Shown here piece after piece: positions 33,301-42,616 of a stretch of DNA of 64,000 nucleotides. The stretch covers positions 21,735 to 85,734 of the forward strand of contig NW_025942437.1 of NCBI RefSeq assembly GCF_000764305.2, given 5' to 3'. The notes beneath the pieces were generated by a model, which saw only the letters and a program-made list of their open reading frames with translations, made no database searches and had not been told where the DNA came from. How positions within the stretch are numbered: position 1 is the first letter of the stretch; the number at the start of each line of letters is the position of its first letter. The translations under genes were made by a program, and so were the position numbers. The stretch is from Hyalella azteca. Taxonomy: Eukaryota; Arthropoda; Malacostraca; Amphipoda; Hyalellidae.

Positions 33301-36300
33301 TTGTTCCTAAATGAGTTGTAAGAGCCGTACATGATGACGCCGCCATGGGCCAGGGAGAGCGAGACCAGCACTTGCTCCAGGGCCTTGGCCCACACCGTCA
33401 AGTTGGTCAGATCTGACCAGCGCGGGGCAAACAGGTACAGTAGGCCCTGGTGGTGAGGTGGGAATTTAGGTAAAGATATCGATGATAAAATTAATATAAA
33501 AATAGACAATAACTGGAAAATTCTTTAATATAAAAGGTAGGGGTCAGTTCTGACCAGCGAGGAGCAAACAGCGAAACAGGTACAGAAGGCCCTGGTGGTG
33601 AGGTAGAAATTTAGATAAAGATATTAATGATAGAATTTACATAAAAATAGACAATAACTTGAAAATTCTTTAATGTAAAAGGTAGGGTCTTAAAAGTACT
33701 TGAATAGTAGGTCAATGGATTGGTTTAAGTTCTGCTGGGTCATGGATATAATTTACTAGAACAGATGATGAACTGCAGATTTATTTAATCTGAGTGAATT
33801 TTTCCGGTGTTAAACATTGAATTCATTTAGCAAAAGACTTGTTGTAACTAGGTATAAATTTATGAATCTTCCCGGTGTCAAATATTGTATTCATTTGATT
33901 AGGAATGAATTCAATATACTTCAAATTACTTACAATGTCAGCGCCTTGCATAAGCAGTCCATTGATCATCAGAATAAAGAGCACCACTACAGGGATGATG
34001 GCGAGAGCGTAGGCAGCTTTACCGGTGCTCTTCACGCCACGAAGTACCACGAGGAAGACCAACGTCCAGGCCAGCACCAGGCACAAGGTCAGGTCCCAGC
34101 GTATGGTACCGATATCATCAGATGGTACCCTGAATACCGGCTTGTGTAGTACTTGGTTCCTGCAATAAATGAACTTGTGGCATGCTAATGGTCGCGCGAC
34201 ATTGGTTGCAACTATGGATGAACTATATAAGGTTGACCCACGAGGATTTAAGGCTTTCAATTCAGCTTTTTTGTTGCGTCATTGAGATCGAGAAACTTAA
34301 ACCATCCCGTCATTCCCATGACGGATTGGTCGACTGGTTTGATCGCATTTCGGTGAATGGTTAATGCCGTGACGTCACTGAGATCAGTGACGTCACAGAC
34401 GAACAACGAACTACATCCGCAAAAATTAGCTTCTCATGGGTCAACCTTATACTACGTAGTTCAACCGCGGTTTGCAACATTTTTCGCCAGAATTGTGTTG
34501 GGTCATCGACAGCTTTCATTTGGGACTGACCTCGTCCGGCAGCTTAAGATAAATCAGTAAATATGATAAGATAAAGCATTAAATAAAATAAAATATATCA
34601 GTCTTAAAATGCCTAGCAAATTACGGACCAGGCAATAAGTCCAGCAGCTATCTCAATCAATCGTCAGTTATGGAAAGATCGGGTTCCAAAGGCCGGATCC
34701 CTTGTGAATCAAGTCACGAAAAATTCAAGAATCGGCGACAGGCTATGGGCCTATTTCTTCAATGCCGACACTTCTATCCTATTCTATTATAAATAAACAT
34801 TATCTACCGCAACTTCAATGAGTTTTGATTACTTTTCATTTTTTGGCTTGAAAGCAGCAGGTGGAAAATATTTTTTACTTGAACGACCACAAACTTTGAG
34901 TGATGTTCAAAGCGGTAACAGATGCATGTCAGAGCCTCGGTTCCAAACGACGTGCCAGCAGAGCGTCCAAGAGTTATAAAGGAAAATAATTTTTTCAGGA
35001 GATGGGTTTCGCAATATATAGTAAATAGATCGTAAAATATAGTTTTTTATGTAGTTGGCTCAGAGTCATACATAACATGCAATACATCTGGTCTTTGGAA
35101 CTGTATAGTGTACATATATCTACGGAACAAAGTGCTATCATAATGATTATGTGCCATTAATGCTATTTTTTCTTCATTAACCTGTATTCTTACGCAGTGG
35201 TGACAAAGGTACTTCGCGGTACAGCAATTCATAGCTTGAGTATAGCCTGGTGCGAACATAGTACAATACCCATCAAACATTCGAAGTCAAATTCCATGAA
35301 GGTTAATTCGCAATTGAAAGTAAAGATTTCATCGAAAGGAGGGAGACATAAACCAATTTGCAAACAAATTATGCAAATGACCACTTGACTTTGATTTCGG
35401 GCCACGTATTTCTTGGTTAAGAATATCTTGAATATATATGTATAATAGCCCGAGTACAAACACCAAGATTAATGTTATCAAATTCAAGGAAACATACGAG
35501 AAAAACTGCTGCGCCGCCGTCTGCTTGAATTTTGAGTGTGGTGATGCAGCGATGATGGTGGTGTTGCCGAGCAGTATAAGGGAGCGGGGCGCCCCCATCT
35601 CGTAGCAGTGGTGAGTGTTCCATGCGTGGCCGCAGCTGGTCCAGGGCAGCTGCGGGTGGTCAGTGAATAGAGAATAAATTAATTAATTATAAACTACATG
35701 CGTCTATAGGCTTCCGTATCTTTTTAAAATATTGTGAATGAAATATTATATATTAGAAATGAAAATAATTAATAATGTTATATATTATAAAAAATAAAAA
35801 TGGAATAAAATATTATATATATTTATTCTGTAAATGAAGAAGGGATTTTGTAGCTATTAGTGGTGAATGAATAAATAATGTCTTTAATTTCATCAGCATA
35901 GGTTTAGGTAACCCATTTATATATTATATATTAATTAATTTTATGCTTTAAATGAGCAAGGGTGTTTTTTTACCCCTAAAACGTAGAAAAAATAAAATAT
36001 TTAGAGAGATCGGAGTTTCAAAAGATTGTTAAATACTTTCGTCTTTACATCATCGAGGGAAATGAGCCCCGAAAAAATATTTTTTCGTTGGCACATCGAT
36101 TAATGAATAACAGTATACAGAGTCGTACTCTTCAAAAATGTATTTTGCCAACTGAATTGAGATATTAATTTGCCTGAAAAACGTTTCCTGATCTACTTAT
36201 CTACGTGTACTAATCTACTAATTCACAGGGGAGCCGATGTAGGCGAGGCTGGCGAAGAGGTAGTAGAGGCAGTAAGCCACCATCTGATTAGCGTAGACGG

Positions 36301-38885
36301 CGGTCAGTAGCGACAGCACCGACATCGCCACGCCGATGCCTGCAAGGAAAAATTGCTGCAGTCTGTTAGAAAAATTACACTTAACGGTATTACCGGTGTT
36401 TCAGTGGCCGGTCGGCACGTGAAAAGAAACACCGCGTGGCGTCGTTTTTATTCTAATTTAACACTAGAATTCCGTAAAACATCTGACAAAACGGCGAAAC
36501 AGTTTATTTTCACGGGGGCGACCGGCAACTAGAACGCCAGTGGGACCGTTTTTTCACCGTTTTTTTAACAGTGCAGTCAAATACAAAATAAAATATTTTA
36601 AAATAAAGTTAAGGGAGTTGAGGGGTGGGTTTGGGGTATTGAATAATATACATAATATTTATCCTCGATTGACATGAGCTACACAATCTGTTTGTTGCTC
36701 GCTATTATCTATGTTGAATAAAATATATTTTTGGTGAATTATATGTCAGGCAAACAGATTAAACGCAAGAGCTTTCCAAGTTTACATGATCTATGAATCA
36801 TTTCTATTGAAGGCACATGCCAATATAACACAATAACTTTACAATAACAAAAACTAGTCCAGTTCACGGGATATAAACCCTGAGAAACATAAACTCTGAA
36901 ACTATGTCCAAATAGCGACGAATTTTTTGCTCCTGCATTGTTTATGCTGATCCAATTCTGCCCGGCAAAAGAGTGTATCAGCGCTACGCACAAAAATTGT
37001 GTTACAGTTTGCAATATATGAGCCATTAACTTGTGTGAATGTAAATGTCTATAATGATGGTACACACATAAACTGTCAGTTTATGTGTGTACCATCAGGG
37101 TCAGTTTAAAACTGACCCTGCATGGCGGATCATTATGGTACACACATAAACTGACCCTGCATGGCAGATCATTATGGTACACACATAAACTGACCCTGCA
37201 TAGCGGATCATTATGGTACACACATAAACTGACCCTGCATAGCGGATCATGATGGTACACACATAAACTGACCCTGCATAGCGGAGACGCACTTGAAGAC
37301 GTTGAGAGGTCCGAGCTGCGCGTACTGACCGAGGCCGAGCTCCAGGAAGAACAGCGGCACACCGACCAGCGTCAGGAATATCACGTACAGAAGCAGGAAT
37401 GCTCCTGTGTACGTGATCGTGTGAGATATTCAGTTAATTCCAACTCCTCATATTATTAATATGATCATAATGACACAATTTCAATCACATTCTCATCAAA
37501 TTAAAATACTTAGTGAACAATGAGGTATTTTCACCGCATAAATTGGCCCATTAATTAACAATTTTTTCTTGGCATTTCTCTAACGGATTCATCTTGATCG
37601 GCCCAGCCTGCCCAACGAATAATCATAATCGTCTAACCAAATCCTTATATAATATTCATGTCCTTATGTCAAGTTTAGGACGTCTTCGTACATGGTCACG
37701 CTGATGCGCCGCCTTCGTCGTCCACCATACCCAAACTGTCACTATGAGGTCGCCCGGCCAAAAGGTCCCGGAGGTAACGTTGAACGTGACCGTGCAGCTG
37801 CCCTTATTTGAGCAGCTAATACAAAGCATCCCAAAGATCAGCTCCATGCTTCCATTGTTTACAACTGACCTCCTCCATGATTGTAGGCCATGTACGGGAA
37901 TCGCACGACGTTGCCCATGCCGACGGTGAGGCTGAAGCAGGAGAACAAGAACTCCGTCTTGTTGGTCCACTTGGGGCGAGCTGGGATGCGGCGAACTGGC
38001 GGGGCATCTTCTGTTGCCTCCTGCACCTCTACCTGCGTGGCAACCATGTGGACTTATGATCAAATAATCACATTTTATACAGGTTTTTTAGCGCATTTTC
38101 TCATTTATGGAAAAATGCACTATTGTGCTCGCCATGTCCGTCTGTCTGTCAGTCCGTCTGTCCGTCCGTGACCTCAAGATTTCGTCGACGAGAAAATGCG
38201 CTCTCTGTCACTCTCTGCAGTGAGTACTGAGTTATATTTTTTATATTTTTCAATATCTACTGTGCATCCATCTGCAGGCTTGAATCACGTTTAAAGGATT
38301 GGCAACTGTCATGTCTCGTAAATGGTACATGTCATGTCTCGTAAATGGTCTTTAGCCGTGAAAAGTTTTTGTCCATATGATAAAGTAATTGAATACATAT
38401 AAACCAATGAACATGATAAATTAATAAACAAAACAAAAACTCACCTTATTGATATCGTAAGGAGTTGGAACATAATTCATTTTCCACCTGGCGTCCAAAT
38501 CGTCGTCTTCTTTTAGGCTTTCAGTTTTTCCATTACTGGCTTTTGGACGGCCGTTCGTCTCTGTACCTTCTGAGCGCTTTTTTGATGGTCCATCGTACGG
38601 CGTTGCGACGTAATTGGCTCGCCATTTGGCATCCAAGTCAGCGTCATTTTTGTCCTTCGCGTCATTTGCTATTTTATTGATGGCTTTATCGTAATTTTCT
38701 TTATCTGGAACGCCTTCTTTGTCGACGTTTAGATCGTTGTTGTTTGAGACACCGTTCGACATCCCAGTCGCAGTTTTAGGTTCTGATGAAGATGGCGCTG
38801 AAGAAGCTGTCTCACCAGTTTTATTGGGACGATAGCTGGTTGATGTTGGTTCGGGCTGAGAGCCCTGTAGGTTGGAAGCAATCAT
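27321..38885 (-). CDS. SLC6 neurotransmitter/amino-acid transporter, 13 exons
   Basis: Coding exons in gene order: 38,445-38,885; 37,870-38,032; 37,273-37,404; 36,227-36,339; 35,498-35,649; 33,934-34,159; 33,300-33,446; 32,438-32,573; 31,407-31,522; 30,693-30,821; 29,485-29,688; 28,750-28,911; 27,321-27,461. All junctions are GT-AG and in phase, giving 753 residues. The protein moves a small substrate with Na+ (and usually Cl-) across the plasma membrane through 12 helices. TM1 has GMGNVVRFPY then NHGGGAF. TM2 has PLFFLELGLGQYAQLGP. EL2 has LPWTSC...CY with WNT and GNT glycosylation sites. TM4-5 has VKSTGKAAY, TM6 has ALVVYPSAI, and TM10 has YGVRRLSEDFAFMLGY. TM12 leads to the WGPGDP tail. 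The Na2-site LDS triplet of TM8 is LGS here, with Asp replaced by Gly, as I recall in insect nutrient amino-acid transporters such as KAAT1. The cytoplasmic N-terminus has two copies of a DLDA(K/R)W..NYV.TPYD motif. The start is the first in-frame ATG of exon 1; alternatively CTACAG|GGC at 38,864 is an acceptor for an unseen upstream exon. Substrate is not predictable. Confidence 0.92.
27476..28170. repeat. Complex tandem repeat in SLC6 intron 12
   Basis: Long degenerate units contain GTGATTGTTTATCATAGAA, GATATTATATTTGGTA and AACATTGATGTTTAGAGGAA. They recur about seven times in mixed order. No coding content is seen. Confidence 0.8.
28595..28813. repeat. 73-base tandem copies of SLC6 exon 12 end and donor
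   Basis: The exon 12 end with its donor (minus strand CACCAGA|GTGAGATTT) is present at 28,741 as the true copy. It recurs at 28,668 and 28,595, so the unit is 73 bases and two decoy donors lie downstream of the real one. The copies retain GTCGCTTGCAGACCATCAAAA and diverge beyond it. The unit length is not a multiple of three, so splicing from a decoy would shift the frame. Confidence 0.9.
29215..29490. repeat. 21-base array of SLC6 exon 11 donor
   Basis: The 21-base unit ACTCACGATAACGATGACACA recurs about 12-13 times, with one truncated unit near 29,362. On the minus strand each unit reads GTTATC|GTGAGTTGTGTC, identical at the splice point to the real exon 11 donor at 29,484. Because 21 is seven codons, the exon frame stays open through about half of the array. 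A distal donor would therefore add in-frame heptads rich in Val, Ile, Ser and Cys. Confidence 0.92.
30590..30680. repeat. Tandem repeat beside SLC6 exon 10 donor
   Basis: About five units of 16-17 bases with AATAAGACCAGACAATAAC lie in intron 10, starting roughly 15 bases after the exon 10 donor (30,692). The array adjoins the splice site but does not copy it. Confidence 0.8.
31044..31196 (+). repeat. MITE-like repeat, copy 2 of 5
   Basis: Plus-orientation copy with ATATAACTCAGTACTCAC, CTCACTGCAGTGAG, GAGCGCATTTTCTCGTC, a GGACGGACAGACGGACGG centre and GACATGACGAGCACAATAG. The 3' arm is damaged (GAGAAAATTGTATAAAAA). It lies in SLC6 intron 9. Confidence 0.85.
31756..31917 (-). repeat. MITE-like repeat, copy 3 of 5
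   Basis: Reverse-orientation copy starting TTTTTAGCGCATTTTCTC and ending GTGAGTACTGAGTTATATT. It lies about 560 bases from copy 2 in the opposite orientation, in SLC6 intron 8. The two together could fold into a hairpin around exon 9 (31,407-31,522). Confidence 0.87.
32600..32900. repeat. 20-base minisatellite next to SLC6 exon 8
   Basis: About 14 units of 19-21 bases with consensus AGATTATATTATAATAAAACGG begin about 25 bases upstream (in gene order) of the exon 8 acceptor at 32,574. The array fills the proximal part of intron 7, without copying the splice site. Confidence 0.88.
33415..33700. repeat. Tandem duplication of SLC6 exon 7 acceptor
   Basis: About 135-145 bases (33,415-33,540) spanning the intron 6 end, acceptor and first ~30 coding bases of exon 7 are repeated at 33,545-33,690. 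Shared words include GGCCCTGGTGGTGAGGT and AAAATAGACAATAACT. The second copy keeps a CCACCAG acceptor but has an insertion (CAGCGAAACAGG) that breaks the exon 7 frame. If used it would give a frameshifted pseudo-exon upstream of the real one. Confidence 0.88.
34190..34480. mobile_element. Foldback MITE with palindromic CRE-like centre
   Basis: The arm AACTATATAAGGTTGACCCA at 34,210 is mirrored by TGGGTCAACCTTATACTACG at 34,437, with outer GTTGCAA and TTGCAAC words. The centre (34,367-34,396) has two TGACGTCA words in the palindrome GTGACGTCACTGA...TCAGTGACGTCAC. It lies in SLC6 intron 5. TGACGTCA is the CREB/ATF consensus; any regulatory role is inference. Confidence 0.65.
34605..34795 (+). 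mobile_element. SINE-like repeat, family B copy 1
   Basis: It starts CTTAAAATGCCTAGCAAATT, continues ACGGACCAGGCAATAAGTCC, and has AGATCGGGTTCCAAAGGCCGG. It ends with TTCAAGAATCGGCGACAGGC and a TTCTATCCTATTCTATTAT-like tail. The tail word is shared with the tRNA-SINE at 26,097. A second copy lies at 40,632-40,882. Confidence 0.75.
36395..36570. repeat. Short imperfect inverted repeat in SLC6 intron 3
   Basis: The words GGCCGGTCGGCACGTGAAAA and TTTTCACGGGGGCGACCGGC are near complements about 90 bases apart. GC content is higher than in the surroundings. It may be a small foldback element; boundaries are unclear. Confidence 0.45.
37057..37285. repeat. 39-base array of SLC6 exon 3 donor plus hairpins
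   Basis: The exon 3 end and donor (minus strand CGCTATGCAGG|GTCAGTTT) recur every 39 bases. The true site is at 37,273 and four further copies lie at about 37,112, 37,151, 37,190 and 37,229 (CTGACCCTGCAT starts). The array ends in two hairpins: AGGGTCAGTTTAAAACTGACCCT (37,097-37,120), and GATGGTACACACATAAACTG with its complement (37,057-37,097). Every unit keeps a usable GT. Confidence 0.92.
38084..38242 (-). repeat. MITE-like repeat, copy 4 of 5
   Basis: Reverse-orientation copy starting TTTTTTAGCGCATTTTCTC, with TGTGCTCGCCATGTCCGTC, GACGAGAAAATGCGCTCTC and TGAGTACTGAGTTATATTTT. It lies in SLC6 intron 1 between exons 1 and 2. Confidence 0.87.
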
Positions 38886-40122
38886 ATATAATTAGATATT
38901 ATTAATAATATTATTTACGTATAACTCGTCTATTTTTAGAATGAGATTGTGAAATAAGAGAGCGTAGAAAAATAGAAAAAAAATCACTAGAAATATTGTG
39001 TCGTGATATATGATATATTTCGGGCGATTAAAGTAGACAAGTTATTTACGAGCAATTATAATATTGTTCTGATAGGATAAATGCTAATGAACAATTAAAC
39101 AGCAAATCAACGAGTGCAATATAATCTAGCATCAGAACAGATCTTAGCAGGTGAGTGAAAGCCGATGCTCTCGTTAAATGAGTAGGCTTATTCGTACGAA
39201 GGAATCACTTTTTTGTTTTGTGTGTGTCGTCTTGACCCAGTTTGGCTCGGAAATATTGCCACTCAGTGCTGATGTGGCTCTCTGCTTGTTATTGTTATAT
39301 GTTTGGAAGAGGGAAACTATTTGAACAATATGACCCTTTAACTTTTCTGGAAGTAGATACGATCAAGCATGTTCATTCCTTGAGTTAAATGGGAGTAAAA
39401 AATTGATTGGTAGACTGGATTTAATTTGACTTTGCTAAATACATTCAAAATGAGCTTAGTGGTCCTGAACTGGCTCGCTGAGCAAGTTTTTTGCGAAAAC
39501 CTTCGTGTTTTGATTATTTTTGTAACGAACCAAAGCCTAACGAGGGCACTCAAGATATTTTTTAATTGAACAGGTTTTCTTGAATAAACTTGTACCAATT
39601 TAATTTATTGGCTACGCCTTTAGATTGACTCTGAAAGAGATCAGAAAAAAGCGAGGTGTTTTAGCTCACAGTGTTCGATATATACAAAGATTTTATTTGA
39701 AAATTTTCCTGCATTGCTATATATTATCATTATTGTATAATAAGCAGATATTTGCTGCCAATAATTTAATTATAATGCCACATTAATTTAGGTATTTACT
39801 GTGGAAAACTTCAACTCCTCTCGCTCAGAAGTTGACGTCAGAAGAGCAAAGTTTTCTTAGGTTGAATAAATTACCGTAAGCTCCTAGGTTTGCTTTGCAC
39901 CAAATGTACAATTATTGCCAAACGAAACGTTAGCGTCAAGAGAAATTTTAAACGAGTATAATTTTTACTGTCGTAAAGAAGTTCATGAATGTCACACGAG
40001 AAAAACAAGCCGCGTTCCCGCCTCAAAGTGACCTTGAGGGAGACCTGTTCCTGCAGGCTGCGTATCCTGCGGCCTCCTCCGGCGACTGTTGTTAGCGCGG
40101 GATGACCAAGACTTTATTATAG

Positions 40123-40222
40123 TCATTGCATATTAATAGTCAATGCAACGGCAATGATAAATAGTCAATGCAACTGCAATGATAAATAGTCATTGCAACG
40201 ACAATAATAAATAGTCATTGAG
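40123..40222. repeat. About 31-base tandem repeat
   Basis: Three to four units of CAATGATAAATAGTCA(T/A)TGCAAC. No coding content or adjacent exon is seen. Confidence 0.8.
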
Positions 40223-40631
40223 GAAATGAAGCGTTTGACATCCATTACGATTGCTCAATACAAAAAACGTGCAAAGAAAAACACATGACGTCGTGGCAAA
40301 GTCAATCCTAAATTTCAGGCAAAATGCGCAATGTTAATTGTTATGGTAAATTATTGCCAAAATGTCTTGATAATTTTGCGCTAGCTATCTAACCTGCAAC
40401 TCGCATGATAAGACAAGTCATTTTTGGTGACAGCGTGAAATTTTAGGAAGTTTATTTCGAAAAATAAAATTATCATAAGGTACTTTGAGCACACAATAAA
40501 AGTCAAGTACCGGTATATTCAGAATTTCGTTAGAAAAGAATATGTTTACACAGCCATAGCATCCGTCTCATGATATTCTCTGAAGTGTTGGACCAACAAC
40601 AGGGTTGGTGCTGGAGAAGCAGAGCATATGT

Positions 40632-40882
40632 TCAGTCTTAAAATGCCTAGCAAATTACGGACCAGGCAATAAGTCCAGACGAAGCTATGCAGGAGCATAT
40701 GTTCAGTCTTAAGATGCCTAGCAAATTACGGACCAGGCAATAAGTCCAGCAGCTATCTCAATCAATCGTCAGCTATGGAAAGATCTTGTTCCAAAGGCCG
40801 GATCCCTTGTGAAAAAGTTCAAGAATCGGCAACAGGCCATGGGCCTATTTCTTCAACGCCAACACTTCTATTCTATTCTAGA
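40632..40882 (+). mobile_element. SINE-like repeat, family B copy 2, 5' end duplicated
   Basis: The 5' word GTCTTAAAATGCCTAGCAAA followed by ACGGACCAGGCAATAAGTCC appears twice (about 40,635 and 40,698), separated by GACGAAGCTATGCAGGAGC. One complete body follows, and the tail TTCAAGAATCGGCAACAGGC ends in TTCTATTCTATTCT. The partial 5' duplication sits as a tandem leader. Confidence 0.78.
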
Positions 40883-42565
40883 AGCAGCTTGCGGTTGAGC
40901 GGTGACTCGTATTGGCTTATCAGCGGCTACAGGACTAGTGGAGCATCATGGAGATAAATGAGTGTAACTTTGTCCAAAGAGCGATACACTTTCAGTTCTT
41001 GTGTGGGTCATCCTGACCCAATTTGGCCAAAATAATATTTATCAGGACTATGGGGAGAAATTGTAACGCTCCCTGGACAATATTACCCCACCATTTTTCC
41101 TAGTGTAGGTTTTCGACGATTCTTTTCGCTTTTCTAACTGAAGCGATGTTATTAGTAAGTATAACTCAAGATTTTCCATGAGCAGCGTCAACACAGCTAC
41201 TTTGGTGGCACAATTACTATATGCGAATGGATTCGTTGTGATTTAAAATTCAGGAGTTGTCGAGATTCTTAAATTTTCGAATTTATCTCAGGCCAATTAA
41301 TCACCTGCATAATATTGTCGAGATTTGCCTCGCGGGAACCACTAGCGTTGATTAAGCAGAACGAATGATTGCTTCTCAAGAGTTACTTCGCTCCACTGAT
41401 CACTACAAAATGTGAGAAAAAATCCCTTACTCAACTAAATTGAAGTGGAAGGCTCGAGTGAAAGTCGATATAATACATCATTTATAATCAAGCGGGAACA
41501 CTACAGAAAAACACTTAAGAAGGATAGTGTAACTTCTACTTTCATTGGCAATAAATCAACATTACCTTCACTACCCAGCGAGTATGTTGGAAATGTGCTG
41601 GCTGTCTTTTGAAGGGAAATTATTCGTATTCTTTTATTCAGAAATTGTGAAAGTCAACAAACCGACTCCGAGTTAATTGTTTTAAACAAATTTTCGTTTG
41701 AAAGAAATTACAGAATTAATTAAACTAGCCCTTTCTGCTGAGCTCGAAATAGCATGCAAATTTGTATAGTATATTTTTAACCGGAATTTTGATGTTCTAA
41801 TTGATGAGTGACGAGTCAACTGATCGGGCGGCGACCCATGCGTCGTTGACGGATCTGCGTATCCGTGCAACCAGCATATCAGTGCAATCGAAAGTCACTG
41901 CATATTGTTTCGACTATTATATATTCCTCAAGAAAACGTCTCATAACTGAACTATGATTTTGCATGGCGGAACTTCGCTTAAAAATGATAGCTCAGTTAT
42001 TGGAGCGCTAGGGCATTTCAGAAGCATTGCTGGTAATTAAATGCGCACTGCAGCGCAGTTCATAAAAACTCGGCGTGGTGTGGGGAAAAAAACTGGGGCA
42101 AAGCCAGCAGACCGACAACTCTGCGGCAGGTTTTGGATCATGGGAAAACATTGCAACGATCGCTGCAAGATTTCGACGACTTTTTTTAAAATGCAAGCAA
42201 TCCTGCCAAAAAAATCCTTACTCCAGCATCATATAGTCGTAGTAGGACTATATAAGGACATCGTATATTCAAACCTATTTAATTTAAAGGAGCATATATG
42301 TTGAGCGAGAAATCTACTTTCAGGTTGAGCCTTATCAGAGGTCATGATGCAAAAAATGTAAATTAATTGAAAGATATTTCCAATTTCAGCACAAATTTTG
42401 AAATAAAAACAGAAAAATATGGTCCACAACATCCACTATTGGAAATTGTGTTCGGCAGAATGTTCAATTTACAAATAAATACTTACTAATTTGGTAAGCA
42501 TATAGGAGGATACTGTAATAGCCGCACTGTGCAAGTGTTCCTGCAGATGCAAATAATAGGATAAC

Positions 42566-42569
42566 AATA

Positions 42570-42615
<46 letters not shown>

Positions 42616-42616
42616 G
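42566..42616. repeat. (AAT)n microsatellite
   Basis: Uninterrupted AATAATAAT run of about 17 units. It yields a Leu-run frame on the minus strand that is not a gene. Confidence 0.95.

Noticed and set aside
37656..38171. Plus-strand and off-frame ORFs over SLC6 exon 2
   Set aside because: They overlap the well-supported TM1 exon in other frames and have no independent support.
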